Source: Bryobacteraceae bacterium (lineage in GTDB: Bacteria; Acidobacteriota; Terriglobia; Bryobacterales; Bryobacteraceae). Taken from it: a stretch of 64,000 nucleotides of DNA. The notes under the pieces were generated by a model that worked only from the letters and a program-made list of their open reading frames with translations, ran no database searches and was not told where the DNA came from. A program made the translations under genes and the position numbers. Below, piece by piece: positions 26,485 through 35,300 of this stretch. Positions within the stretch are counted from its first letter, which is position 1. Each line of letters begins with the position of its first letter. Location of the stretch: the NCBI GenBank assembly GCA_019748195.1, contig JAIEPW010000052.1:1-64000 (forward strand). Direction: 5' to 3'.

Positions 26485-26660
26485 TTCTTCAATCCGAGCT
26501 GCTTCGGAATGGAAGGCAAGGCGCCAGGCTTCACCTCAGCCGAAGAATGCCGCGGGATCACGGTTCTAAGTGGTCCCTGATTAAAAGCGTGTGCTTGCAG
26601 CGTTTCCTCATACTGGCAGCCGTGCCGTTTCAGGAAACGCAGAAGTTCCGCAAAGGTCAT
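26481..26660 (-). CDS. hicA: HicA-like toxin, short and diverged
   Basis: A 59-residue frame (MTFAELLRFLKRHG ... VIPRHSSAEVKPGALPSIPKQLGL) matches the HicA mRNA-interferase layout: N-terminal helix, then P-x-H and KPGTLRSI-like C-terminal motif. The GSHH catalytic segment is changed (QAHAF keeps one His), so activity is uncertain. Its ATG overlaps the stop codon of the upstream AidB-like gene (ATGA), and its own stop overlaps the ATG of the decayed hicB. If active it would lack an intact local antitoxin, so it is more likely inactive. Confidence 0.6.
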   Translation of the reverse strand: MTFAELLRFLKRHGCQYEETLQAHAFNQGPLRTVIPRHSSAEVKPGALPSIPKQLGLKK

Positions 26661-28270
26661 CCCATCAGTGCGTTGGCCGTGGCATTCCTCTCCGCTCTCC
26701 TTAGAATTCCGCCGGAATCCCCCGGCAAGGTGCCGAACACCCGGCCGCCTTGCTGTTCCACGCGAGTGCGGACGAACGCGTCGGCCACCGGTTCGGGCGA
26801 GAAGCGAGTCAGCAGTGACGCTTGGAGCGCGATCGCCAGCCGCTCTCCCAGCAGCCGTGCGTCCTCTTCCTGGAGGCCCCGCATGACCATCGCGTCGATG
26901 TCATCCGCCAGCCCGAGCACCCGCCGGTCGTGCGAGGCGCGGATCTCCGCGCGCAGGGCGTCAAAGCTCTCCGGCTCGCGCTTCAGCGCCCGCAGGATGT
27001 CGAGCGCAATCACGTTGCCCGAGCCTTCCCAGATGGACAGCAGCGGCGATTCGCGAAACAGGCGCGGCATGCCGGAGTCCTCGACGTAGCCGTTGCCGCC
27101 GAGGCATTCGAGCGCTTCGCCGACGGCCGCGGGACAGCGCTTGCCGAGCCAAAACTTGGAAACCGCCGCCGCGGTGCGGCCAAAGGGCTCGCCGTGGTCG
27201 AAGGCGCGGGCCAGACGCATGGCCATGACGGTTGCGGCTTCGCATTCGATGGAGAGATCGGCCAGCACGTTGCGCATCAGGGGTTGTTCGGCCAGCAGCC
27301 TGCCGAACGCGCGGCGATGCGCCGCGTGGTGCAGGACCAGCGTCAAGGCCTGCCGCATCAGGCCGGCCGCGCCCACGACACAATCGAGACGCGTGTGGTT
27401 CACCATCTCAATGATGGTGGCGACGCCGCGTCCCTCCTCGCCGATTCTCCAAGCCCAGGCGTTGTCGAACTCGACTTCGCTCGAGGCATTGGAGCGGTTG
27501 CCCAGCTTGTTCTTCAGCCGCTGCAGGTGGAAGCGGTTGCGCGAGCCGTCGGGTTGCCAGCGCGGCATCAGGAAGCAGGCGAGGCCGCCGGGCGCCTGCG
27601 CGAGCACCAGGAAGGCGTCGCACATGGGCGCGGAGCAGAACCACTTGTGCCCGGTGACGCGATAGCCCGCGCCCTCCGCCTCCGCGCGCGTCGAGTTGGC
27701 GCGCACGTCGGAGCCGCCCTGCTTTTCGGTCATGGCCATGCCGATGGTGACGCCGCTTTTCAGCGGAGCGGGGCGGAAGGACGGATCATAGGAGCGCCGC
27801 AGCATCATCGGCTCCCATTGGGCGGCGGCGGAAGGCTCGCGCCGCAGCGCCGGGATCGCGGCGTAGGTCATCGAGACGGGGCAGGTATGTCCGGCGTCCG
27901 CCTGCGTGGCCAGATACAGCAACGCCGCGCGAGCCACGTGAGCCCCCCTCCTTTCGTTTTCCCACGGAAGGCTGTGAATGCCGGCTTCGATCGAAAGACG
28001 CATCAGGTGGTGATAGGCGGGATGAAACTCCACCTCGTCGCGGCGGTTGCCGTAGCGATCGTGCGTATGGAGCACCGGTGGATTCTCGTTTGCCTGGAAG
28101 CCCCAGCGGATGACTTCCTCGCTGCCGCAACGCCCTCCGAAGTCCGATAGAAGCGGCAAGGCCCATCCCGCGCCCTCGCGCTCCACCGCTTCGCGCAGCG
28201 GCGCGTCGGTGTCGAACACGTTGTAGCCAACCAGCGGCGGAGCCTGATTCTGAACTTCGTGGGTCGCCAT
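26657..28270 (-). CDS. aidB: AidB-like acyl-CoA dehydrogenase
   Basis: A 537-residue flavoprotein of the acyl-CoA dehydrogenase superfamily with the long N-terminal extension of AidB. Recognisable parts are MTEKQGGSDVRAN, HKWFCSAPMCDAFLVLAQ, the QPLMRNVLADL helix, and ECLGGNGYVEDSGMPRLFRESPLLSIWEGSGNV, which includes the R-x-P-x(4)-I-x-E-G-x-x-x-V segment. AidB binds FAD and DNA and belongs to the adaptive alkylation response in E. coli; a fatty-acid role is also possible. The hicAB remnant directly overlaps its stop. Confidence 0.88.
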   Translation of the reverse strand: MATHEVQNQAPPLVGYNVFDTDAPLREAVEREGAGWALPLLSDFGGRCGSEEVIRWGFQANENPPVLHTHDRYGNRRDEVEFHPAYHHLMRLSIEAGIHSLPWENERRGAHVARAALLYLATQADAGHTCPVSMTYAAIPALRREPSAAAQWEPMMLRRSYDPSFRPAPLKSGVTIGMAMTEKQGGSDVRANSTRAEAEGAGYRVTGHKWFCSAPMCDAFLVLAQAPGGLACFLMPRWQPDGSRNRFHLQRLKNKLGNRSNASSEVEFDNAWAWRIGEEGRGVATIIEMVNHTRLDCVVGAAGLMRQALTLVLHHAAHRRAFGRLLAEQPLMRNVLADLSIECEAATVMAMRLARAFDHGEPFGRTAAAVSKFWLGKRCPAAVGEALECLGGNGYVEDSGMPRLFRESPLLSIWEGSGNVIALDILRALKREPESFDALRAEIRASHDRRVLGLADDIDAMVMRGLQEEDARLLGERLAIALQASLLTRFSPEPVADAFVRTRVEQQGGRVFGTLPGDSGGILRRAERNATANALMG

Positions 28271-28284
28271 GCCGGTATTCTACA

Positions 28285-29775
28285 ATGGCGTCTCATATGC
28301 AACTTCCGTTCTTGTTCCTGCTGGCCGCGGCCGCGATCGCGCAGAGCCTGGATCCGGGGAAGGTGGATGCAGCGGTAGAGCAGTCGATGAAGTCCTGGGG
28401 CGTGCCCGGCGCGGCGATCGCCATCCTGCGGGATGACCGCGTGGTGATCGCCAAGGGCTACGGCGTCAAGGATGGGAAGACCAAGCAGCCGGTGACCGCG
28501 AACACGCTGTTTGCCATCGGCTCCACCACCAAGGCGTTCACCACGGCGGCGATGGCCATCCTCGCCGACGAGGGCAAGATGAACTGGGATGACCGCGTGC
28601 AGCAGCATATTCCGTTCTTCCGCCTGTCGGACCCGATCGCCAACCAACTGGTGACGATGCGGGACCTGGTGACCCACCGGACCGGGCTGGTGCGCAATGA
28701 TCTGCTGTGGTACAACTCGCCCTGGAGCAGCGAGGAAATCCTGCGCAAGGCGGGTCACCTGCCGCTGGCCTTCCCGATCCGGCAGACGTGGTCGTACCAG
28801 AACATCATGTACCTGGCGGCCGGTTACGCGGTCGGATTGGCCTCGGGGTCCACCTGGGAGGACTTCACGCGGAAGCGCATCCTCGATCCCCTGGGCATGA
28901 AAACGTCGAATTTCTCGTCCATCGCCGCGGAGAAGGCGGCGGATCACGCGACGCCGCATGACCGCAAGGAGGACGGAAGCGTGGACGTGATTCCGTGGCG
29001 CAACCTGGACAACGTGGGTCCCGCCGGGTCCATCAACTCTTCGGCCTCGGAGTTGACCCGCTGGGTCCGCCTGCACTTGAACCACGGTGTCCTGGAAGGT
29101 AAGCGCCTGATCTCGGAGAAGAACATGCGGGAGATGCACACGCCGCAGATGGTGATGCCCCAAGGCCCGTCGTCGGGCCGGTTCTACGTTCCGGGGATGG
29201 ATCAGATCACCTATGGGCTGGGCTGGGCCGTGCATGATTACCGGGGCCACCTGGTGGTGACGCATGGCGGCGCGATCGACGGCTTTCGGGCGCAGATCGC
29301 GATGATCCCGGCGCGCCGCCTGGGCGTGGTGGTGCTCTCCAACCTGGGAGAGCGCAACATGCCGGAGGCGTTGCGTCTCACCCTGCTCGATCTCGCCTTG
29401 AATCAGCAACCAAAGGATTGGGACGCCGTCTATATCGGGATGGAAACGGAGCAGCGCAAGGCGGCGGATGCAGCGCGGGCCGAGCGGGAACGCAAGCGCC
29501 CAAAGTCCACCCGGCCCTCGCTGGACCTGGCGTCTTACGAAGGCGATTACGTGAACCCGGCGTACGGGACCGCGAAGATCGCCGTGAAGGACGGCAAGCT
29601 GAGCGTGGAGTGGAGCCGGTTTTCGGTTCCGCTGCAGCACGATAACTTCGACACGTTTCGCGCGCAGGGTGGGCGGCTGAACGACACCGCGGTCAGCTTC
29701 CGACTGAATGCCTCTGGGGACGCCGCCTCGCTTTCCATGCTCGATCAGGAATTCCGGAAGGTGAATCAGAAATGA
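28285..29775 (+). CDS. Exported serine hydrolase, beta-lactamase class C fold
   Basis: A signal peptide is followed by a class C beta-lactamase/DD-peptidase domain with the S-x-x-K motif in IGSTTKAF, the Y-x-N motif in WSYQN and HGG in VVTHGGAIDG. A C-terminal beta domain (about 410-496) is of the DUF3471 type. All catalytic motifs are present. Esterase, peptidase or lactamase activity cannot be separated by sequence. The frame has two possible ATG starts (28285 and 28297). It overlaps the next gene by four bases (ATGA). Confidence 0.87.
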   Translation: MASHMQLPFLFLLAAAAIAQSLDPGKVDAAVEQSMKSWGVPGAAIAILRDDRVVIAKGYGVKDGKTKQPVTANTLFAIGSTTKAFTTAAMAILADEGKMNWDDRVQQHIPFFRLSDPIANQLVTMRDLVTHRTGLVRNDLLWYNSPWSSEEILRKAGHLPLAFPIRQTWSYQNIMYLAAGYAVGLASGSTWEDFTRKRILDPLGMKTSNFSSIAAEKAADHATPHDRKEDGSVDVIPWRNLDNVGPAGSINSSASELTRWVRLHLNHGVLEGKRLISEKNMREMHTPQMVMPQGPSSGRFYVPGMDQITYGLGWAVHDYRGHLVVTHGGAIDGFRAQIAMIPARRLGVVVLSNLGERNMPEALRLTLLDLALNQQPKDWDAVYIGMETEQRKAADAARAERERKRPKSTRPSLDLASYEGDYVNPAYGTAKIAVKDGKLSVEWSRFSVPLQHDNFDTFRAQGGRLNDTAVSFRLNASGDAASLSMLDQEFRKVNQK

Positions 29776-31805
29776 AAATGTTCTTTTTGCTGGCCGCGGC
29801 GGCGTTGTGTTTCGCGGGCGACCTGTCGCGCCTGGAACGCGAGATCCGCAATATCGAGCCGCTCTCCGGCGGACTTCTGGGTATAACGGCGATTCACCTG
29901 GAAACAGGAGAACAGTTTTCCTACCGCGGCGGCGAGCGCTTCCCCATGGCGAGCACGTTTAAAATCCCCATCGCCGTGGCGCTGTTCGACAAGATCGATC
30001 GCGGCGAGGTGAAGCTCGACCAGATGTACGAGATCCGCCCGTCGGACCTGCATCCCGGCTCGGGCACGCTCAGCGAACTGTTCGTGCAGCCGGGCGTGGC
30101 GTTGAGCGTGCGCAACCTGCTGGAGCTGATGCTGCTGATCAGCGATAATTCGGCCACGGACATACTGTTGCGGATGGCGGGCGGGGCTCGCGGTGTCACC
30201 GGGAAGATGAAGAGCCTGGGCTATGACGGCATCCGGGTGGACCGCTCCACCGCGGAACTGATCGCGGGCTGGATCGGCGCGCCGCTGACCTCGGAGTCGG
30301 CGTGGTCGCCGGAATACTTCCGCGGCGCCTTCGCGGCGGTCACGCCGGAGCAGCGGAAGGCGGCTGCCGAGCGGTTCCGCGAGGATCCCAGCGACACCGC
30401 GATGCCCGATCAGATGTCGGCGCTGCTGGCGCGCATCCACAAGAAGGAGTTGCACCAGCCCGGGTCGGCGGAGTTACTGCTGGATATCCTGCGGCGCTGC
30501 AAGACTGGCGATGGCCGCATTCGCGGCATGCTGCCCCCGGGTCTGACACTCGCGCATAAGACCGGGACCATCGGCGGCACCACGAACGATGTCGGCATCC
30601 TGACCCTGCCCGACAACCTGGGTCATGTGGCGCTTTCCGTGTTCGTCCGCAACTCGACGCGAACCACGGAGCAGGCGGAGAAGGCGATCGCGCATGCTTC
30701 GCGCGCGGTCTACGACTACTTTGTTTTCACCGCGCCGGGCCCGAAGACGGGGGAGCTGGATTACGAGAAGCTGGCCGACAAGATCGTCTCCGCGCTGAAG
30801 CCCACCAAGGGCGAGCGCGTGATCGTCCGCCGCGACCCCGGCCACTTTGCCTGGATCACCGGACACATCGAGGAGAGGTTGAAGTCGGCCGGCGCCGTGC
30901 CGCTGAGGCTCGAATATCGCTCGCAAGGCGAACCGGACGAAGGCCGGCTGGCCAAGGAGCTGGAAACCGCGACCGCATATCTGTGGATGCCCTTGCGCGA
31001 GGGCTCCGTATGGATTTCCCCGGAGGAGCGCAAAGCGCTGCAGGAATGGGTGGACAAGGGCGGAGCGCGGCGGCAGATTCACTTCCACTGGCAGGACGGC
31101 AGCGTCCTGCCGGACGGGCTGCCGACGGCGCATCCGGCCGGATATGACGCCTTGTATCAGGATGCGGTGTTGAACACCGATTACAAGGCGCTGTCTGAGA
31201 AGCAGGATGCGATTATCGCCGGGCTGCGGCAGGGAACGGGCCGCATCCGGACGCCGGCAGGCACCAACCTGATGTTCCGCATCAACAACCGTCCGGTGAA
31301 CAAGCAGGATGGCGATGCTTCCGTCGAGCGGATGAAGGCGGCGAAGGTGCGCGTGGATCGCGACGTAGAGCTGCCCGCCGGAGTGGTGCGCGTCGCCCCG
31401 GAAGAGAACGTGGTGCAGGGAACGCTGGTGATCCCGGAGGCCCGGCTGGGGGCCAAGATCGCGCGCAACATCCGCATGGAGTTCCAGCAGGGCCGCATGG
31501 TAAGCTACACGGCCGGCGAAGGCAAGGAAGCCCTGGACGAATTTCTGAAGGCGGGCGGTCCTGCCGCGCTGCGCTTTCGCGAGATCGGCATCGGTGTGAA
31601 TCCGAAGCTCCGGCCGCGTCCGGGCGAGAAAGTTCTGCCGTACTACGGATACGGCGACGGCGTGGTTCGCATCTCGCTTGGCGACAATGAAGAACTGGGT
31701 GGCGCCGTGCGCGGCGGCTTCGTGCGCTGGTTCTTCCTGACTGACGCGAGCATCGATTACTACGGCGAGTTTCTGGTGAAGGATGGCAAGGTGGTGGTGG
31801 AGTGA
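29772..31805 (+). CDS. Class A beta-lactamase-fold / M29 peptidase-fold fusion
   Basis: A signal peptide (1-15) precedes a class A serine beta-lactamase fold (about 17-310) with S61-T-F-K64, S124-D-N126 and K263-T-G265. The omega-loop Glu166-x-x-x-Asn170 of true lactamases reads T160...I164 after R158, so the deacylation Glu is missing. Residues about 320-677 resemble M29 (AmpS-type) aminopeptidases: a Rossmann-like start, GTNLMFRINNRPV, VAPEENVVQGTLVI and FREIGIGVNPKLRP. Two Glu ligands are kept, but the later His and His-x-Asp ligands appear as Arg, Arg and Phe. Both halves may be altered or non-classical enzymes. Overlaps both neighbours. Confidence 0.75.
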   Translation: MKMFFLLAAAALCFAGDLSRLEREIRNIEPLSGGLLGITAIHLETGEQFSYRGGERFPMASTFKIPIAVALFDKIDRGEVKLDQMYEIRPSDLHPGSGTLSELFVQPGVALSVRNLLELMLLISDNSATDILLRMAGGARGVTGKMKSLGYDGIRVDRSTAELIAGWIGAPLTSESAWSPEYFRGAFAAVTPEQRKAAAERFREDPSDTAMPDQMSALLARIHKKELHQPGSAELLLDILRRCKTGDGRIRGMLPPGLTLAHKTGTIGGTTNDVGILTLPDNLGHVALSVFVRNSTRTTEQAEKAIAHASRAVYDYFVFTAPGPKTGELDYEKLADKIVSALKPTKGERVIVRRDPGHFAWITGHIEERLKSAGAVPLRLEYRSQGEPDEGRLAKELETATAYLWMPLREGSVWISPEERKALQEWVDKGGARRQIHFHWQDGSVLPDGLPTAHPAGYDALYQDAVLNTDYKALSEKQDAIIAGLRQGTGRIRTPAGTNLMFRINNRPVNKQDGDASVERMKAAKVRVDRDVELPAGVVRVAPEENVVQGTLVIPEARLGAKIARNIRMEFQQGRMVSYTAGEGKEALDEFLKAGGPAALRFREIGIGVNPKLRPRPGEKVLPYYGYGDGVVRISLGDNEELGGAVRGGFVRWFFLTDASIDYYGEFLVKDGKVVVE

Positions 31806-32227
31806 GCGACTCAACCTTGAATCTGCGGGCGCGGCTCCAGATTGTCTGGGGCGTCACCATCTATTCCACCCCCTGTTGGTACGTCCTGGCGCTGCTGTTC
31901 GGACCCGATGATAAGAGGGAGAACTCCACCACGGCCGTGATTCTCCTGTGTCTGGTGACCGCCGCATCGGCCCTCGGGGTCTGGATTCGCCTCTGGCTTC
32001 GCAAGCGCGCTCTCGACCAGCACGATCCCGCGAAGCTTCGCGAAGGTTATATCTATGCGATCGTGCTGAGCCAGCTCCCGGCCGTAACCGGTTTCGGCGT
32101 TTGCTTGCTTACGGGATGGGTGCATTACTGGATGTTCTTCGTTATCTCAATTGTTTCCTTTGCGGTAAACTTCCCTACACGGGCAGCGGTGGCAACTGAT
32201 TTGGATTCGAGGCGGTTACGAACATAG
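31802..32227 (+). CDS. Four-helix membrane protein, copy 1
   Basis: A 141-residue protein with about four hydrophobic helices. GTG start overlapping the stop of the lactamase/M29 fusion (GTGA), so it is translationally coupled. It ends in a segment (GWVHYWMFFVISIVSFAVNFPTR) that is also present in the next gene. No known family recognised; the second cytoplasmic loop (DPAKLREGYIYA) is shared by both copies. Confidence 0.7.
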   Translation: MSDSTLNLRARLQIVWGVTIYSTPCWYVLALLFGPDDKRENSTTAVILLCLVTAASALGVWIRLWLRKRALDQHDPAKLREGYIYAIVLSQLPAVTGFGVCLLTGWVHYWMFFVISIVSFAVNFPTRAAVATDLDSRRLRT

Positions 32228-32264
32228 ACCATAACGGTAGGCGTGGGCGGAAGGGGGGCGAGTC

Positions 32265-32687
32265 ATGCTAAGCGCGGGGGCTGCACAACTCGTACGTGCC
32301 TTGACCATCCTGTGGGCGGCGATGGCCGGTTCCGTGTTCCTTTATTACCTGATTGGCAGGCTGGTCCCGCCGGGCGAAGCCTCCGATCCCTCCCTGCTCG
32401 CGGCGCCGTTGCTCGGCGTGGCCGGCGGGTCCGCGGCGATCAGTTTCTTCCTCCGATCCGTGTTTACGCGCCGCGCTGTCGAGCGAAAGGACCCCGCTCT
32501 GCTCCGCACCGCGTATGTCATCGCATTCGTGTTCGCGGAGACTCCGGCAATCCTGGGCCTGGTGACACACTTCGCGACCGGCTGGCAGTACTCCTGGGTC
32601 TTCTTCTTCATTTCGCTCGGCACTTTTGCGCTTCACTTCCCTTCGCAAGGAAAGATCTCGGACGCGATGGACGCCATGGGGAAGTGA
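32265..32687 (+). CDS. Four-helix membrane protein, copy 2 (paralogue)
   Basis: A 140-residue protein with the same helix pattern as the preceding gene and clear similarity over the second half: DPALLRTAYVIAFVFAETPAI and GWQYSWVFFFISL versus the corresponding blocks of copy 1. This is an old tandem duplication. ATG start with a GGAAGGGG site nearby. It is followed after one base by a GH5 glycosidase in the same direction. Function unknown. Confidence 0.7.
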   Translation: MLSAGAAQLVRALTILWAAMAGSVFLYYLIGRLVPPGEASDPSLLAAPLLGVAGGSAAISFFLRSVFTRRAVERKDPALLRTAYVIAFVFAETPAILGLVTHFATGWQYSWVFFFISLGTFALHFPSQGKISDAMDAMGK

Positions 32688-32688
32688 G

Positions 32689-33687
32689 ATGCCCCGACTT
32701 TCGCACGACCTGCCCTGGCTGAACACTCGAGGGAACCGCATTCGCATCGCCGCGCTCGATCAACCGGTCCTGCTCCGCGGGGTGAACCGCTCCGGGCTGG
32801 AGTACTCGGAACCGCTCGAGGAAGGCTTCTGCGCCGCGGCGGGGATCTCGGAGGAAGAAATCGCGCACCTGGTGAACGAATGGAATTGCGACATCCTGCG
32901 CATTCCCTTCAATCAGGACTGGGCGCTCCGCGGGCGCCGAGGCCATTCCGCGGAGGCGTACCTCAAGGACCTGGACCGCGTCATCGCGTGGGCGGCGTCG
33001 CAAGGCGCCTATACGCTGCTCGATCTGCAATGGCTGCAGGCCGATGAGCCATACGGCGGAAATCGCAACTACGTCGCGCCGCTGCCCGACCTTCTCACCA
33101 TCCCGCTGTGGGAGTTGCTCGCCGAGCGGTATCGCGAGGAGCCGGCGGTGCTCTTCGATCTGTTCAACGAGCCGCACGACCCGCTGCCCGACGATCTGCA
33201 CCCGCTGCTGCGCCCGGACGGCGTCCTCTATCCGCCAGGGCATCGCACGGTGACAATGGCCGACTGGCAGCCGTGGGCCGATCGGCTGATCGCCGCGATC
33301 CGGGGCCGCGGCGCGCGCAATCTGATCTTTGTCTCCGGCATCAACTGGGGCTTTGATCTGCGGGGGCTCGCGCTCGACCGCTACAACGTTGTTTACTCGA
33401 CCCACGTGTATCGCAACAAGGGCTGGGACTGGGACGAGGCGTTCGGACACCTGACACAAGACGTGCCAGTGTTCGCCGCCGAATGGGGCGGCACGCGATA
33501 CGACCTGGCTTGGGGACGGTCGCTGGCGAGCTACTTCGATCGCTTCTCGCTGGGATGGACCGCCTGGAGTTGGAGCGACTTCCCGCATCTGCGGGACGCC
33601 GCCCTTGGTCCAACCGCGTTCGGAGCGCTGGTGCGGGAGCGACTGCTCGGAGGTCCGCCCGAGGCGCCCGGCGCGGGAATCGCCTGA
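32689..33687 (+). CDS. Glycoside hydrolase family 5 (cellulase-like)
   Basis: A 332-residue TIM barrel. The acid/base Glu lies in FDLFNEPHD (about residue 163) and the nucleophile Glu in VFAAEWGG (about 265); ILRIPFNQ is the conserved Arg strand. No signal peptide was seen at the chosen ATG (32689), so it may act inside the cell or follow an unrecognised export route. Substrate is probably a beta-glucan or beta-mannan, which cannot be read from sequence. Confidence 0.85.
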   Translation: MPRLSHDLPWLNTRGNRIRIAALDQPVLLRGVNRSGLEYSEPLEEGFCAAAGISEEEIAHLVNEWNCDILRIPFNQDWALRGRRGHSAEAYLKDLDRVIAWAASQGAYTLLDLQWLQADEPYGGNRNYVAPLPDLLTIPLWELLAERYREEPAVLFDLFNEPHDPLPDDLHPLLRPDGVLYPPGHRTVTMADWQPWADRLIAAIRGRGARNLIFVSGINWGFDLRGLALDRYNVVYSTHVYRNKGWDWDEAFGHLTQDVPVFAAEWGGTRYDLAWGRSLASYFDRFSLGWTAWSWSDFPHLRDAALGPTAFGALVRERLLGGPPEAPGAGIA

Positions 33688-33727
33688 GACTGGAACGTTT
33701 CTCCCCGGCGTCCGGTCTACGTGAAGT

Positions 33728-35050
33728 ATGCGTGTCTTTTCCAGCCTGACGGACGCTGCCCGAATTCTGATTGTGGTTCTTCTCTTGTTGCCGCTGGCCG
33801 CCGTGTTCCTGCTGCCCAGCGGGAGCTATGCCGGTCTGTTCTGGTTTTGGACCTTTGGACTGCTGTTGATGCTGCTGTTGCTGTTCACCGTGGGCGCGCC
33901 GCGGGAATCGGCGGTAGGCGGCGGCTCATCGGCGGCGCCCTCCGAGCCTCCGCCTGCTCCGGTTGAGCAGGTGTTGGAGATCCAACAGGTTGCCGCGGCG
34001 CCGGCCGGTGTGCGCCTGTACACGGGACGGCTGCGGGCGCAGGCGGAAACCGCGTTTCATCAACTGCGGCGATCGCTGCCCTCGGGTGTAATTCCCCTGA
34101 TGACGGATCAGGGCAGGGGACTGACGACCATCGCCCTGCTGCCCCGTCCCGTGGAGGAAGCAGCCCTGGAGAAGCCCGTACGCCCCTGGCTGCATTGGCT
34201 GTTGTTCGGTCTCACTTTCCTCACCACCACCTACGCCGGCGCGGCTCATCAGGGGGTGAATCTGTTTCGGAATCCCGCGGCATTTGCCGTGGGGTTGCCT
34301 TACTCGGTAGCCCTGCTGGCGATCCTCGGATTCCATGAAATGGGCCATTACTTCATGGCCCGGCGGCACGGCATGCGGGTGACGCCGCCGTACTTCATTC
34401 CCGTCCCGTTTGCGCTGGGGACCTTCGGCGCCTTCATTCAGATGCGATCGCCGTCGGAGAACCGGCGCAATCTGTTTGACGTAGCCGTGGCCGGTCCGCT
34501 GGCGGGGCTGGTGATCGCCATTCCGGCCCTGTATTTCGGCCTGAAGACCTCGGAGATCGTCCCGGTGAGCGCCATCACGCCGGAGCTGGGCGCGGCCATG
34601 AGCCGGTCCTCCATCCTGATGTCGCTCGTAATCGACTGGTCGCTCGGCGGCGTGATCCAGCCGGGCGACAGTCTACGCCTGAGTCCCATGGCCTTCGCGG
34701 GCTGGCTGGGCCTGTTGGTGACCGCGTTGAACCTGGTCCCGGTGGGGCAGTTGGACGGCGGGCACATTGCACGGGCGATGTTCGGCACGCGCGTGGGCGG
34801 CGTGATCAGCAGCCTCGCGATGTTCTCACTTCTGTTGCTGGCGATCTTCGTTTGGCCGGGGTTGCTGATGTGGGCGTTTATCGTTTTCTTCATCGCGGGG
34901 CGGGGAACGCCGCCCTTGAATGACGTGAGCCGCATCGGACCCTCGCGTCTCCTTTTGGGAGCGTTCGCGTTTCTGATCCTTGCGCTGATTCTGATCCCGA
35001 TGCCGGAGAACCTGCCGCGCATGGGCAGCTTGCGCTGCCCATACCTGTGA
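33728..35050 (+). CDS. Membrane zinc metalloprotease, M50 (site-2 protease)
   Basis: A 440-residue polytopic protein. Two N-terminal helices lead to a soluble region, then the M50 core with HEMGH (GFHEMGHYFMARRHG, about residue 203) and the third ligand in LNLVPVGQLDGGH (about 340). The PYFIPVPFALGTFGA strand is typical of the EGY1/plant-like M50 group. It is predicted to cleave within or near the membrane. It stands alone, 40 bases after the GH5 gene. Confidence 0.88.
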   Translation: MRVFSSLTDAARILIVVLLLLPLAAVFLLPSGSYAGLFWFWTFGLLLMLLLLFTVGAPRESAVGGGSSAAPSEPPPAPVEQVLEIQQVAAAPAGVRLYTGRLRAQAETAFHQLRRSLPSGVIPLMTDQGRGLTTIALLPRPVEEAALEKPVRPWLHWLLFGLTFLTTTYAGAAHQGVNLFRNPAAFAVGLPYSVALLAILGFHEMGHYFMARRHGMRVTPPYFIPVPFALGTFGAFIQMRSPSENRRNLFDVAVAGPLAGLVIAIPALYFGLKTSEIVPVSAITPELGAAMSRSSILMSLVIDWSLGGVIQPGDSLRLSPMAFAGWLGLLVTALNLVPVGQLDGGHIARAMFGTRVGGVISSLAMFSLLLLAIFVWPGLLMWAFIVFFIAGRGTPPLNDVSRIGPSRLLLGAFAFLILALILIPMPENLPRMGSLRCPYL

Positions 35051-35090
35051 TTTCGGATCCGCGGCCATTGCGGGCATCCGAAAGCGTTCG

Positions 35091-35287
35091 ATGCCCGGAC
35101 TCGCCGAAGTGGAAGCCGTTTGCCGCCGGCTGCGACGGGATGTGCGCGCGAATGGTACCGCCCCCGGCGCGCCCCGGAATGCTTTCGGAAAGCCGGGAAT
35201 TTTCCGTTGGCGGTCTGCGGCCGCGGGGACTATTGCCCGCGCTGCCAGCCTGAATCGAAGCCGCCCGCCACCGCCCTGCTATCCTGA
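35091..35287 (+). pseudogene. Relic of a formamidopyrimidine-DNA glycosylase gene
   Basis: The frame at 35091 opens with MPGLAEVEAVCRRLRRD, close to the Fpg/Nei start (MPELPEVE...RxL), but the catalytic Glu after the initial Pro is Gly. About 120 bases later, in another frame, GRGDYCPRCQ (about 35222-35248) matches the end of the Fpg zinc finger. The whole middle of the gene (about 250 codons) is missing. The first frame happens to run on into ribBA. Both ends are short, so the call rests on the pair of motifs together. Confidence 0.5.
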
Positions 35288-35300
35288 AATCACATCCCTT

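Noticed and set aside
35091-35300. N-terminal extension of RibBA by 70 codons
   Set aside because: Residues match the start of Fpg, then turn low-complexity; RibB homology begins at the ATG at 35301.
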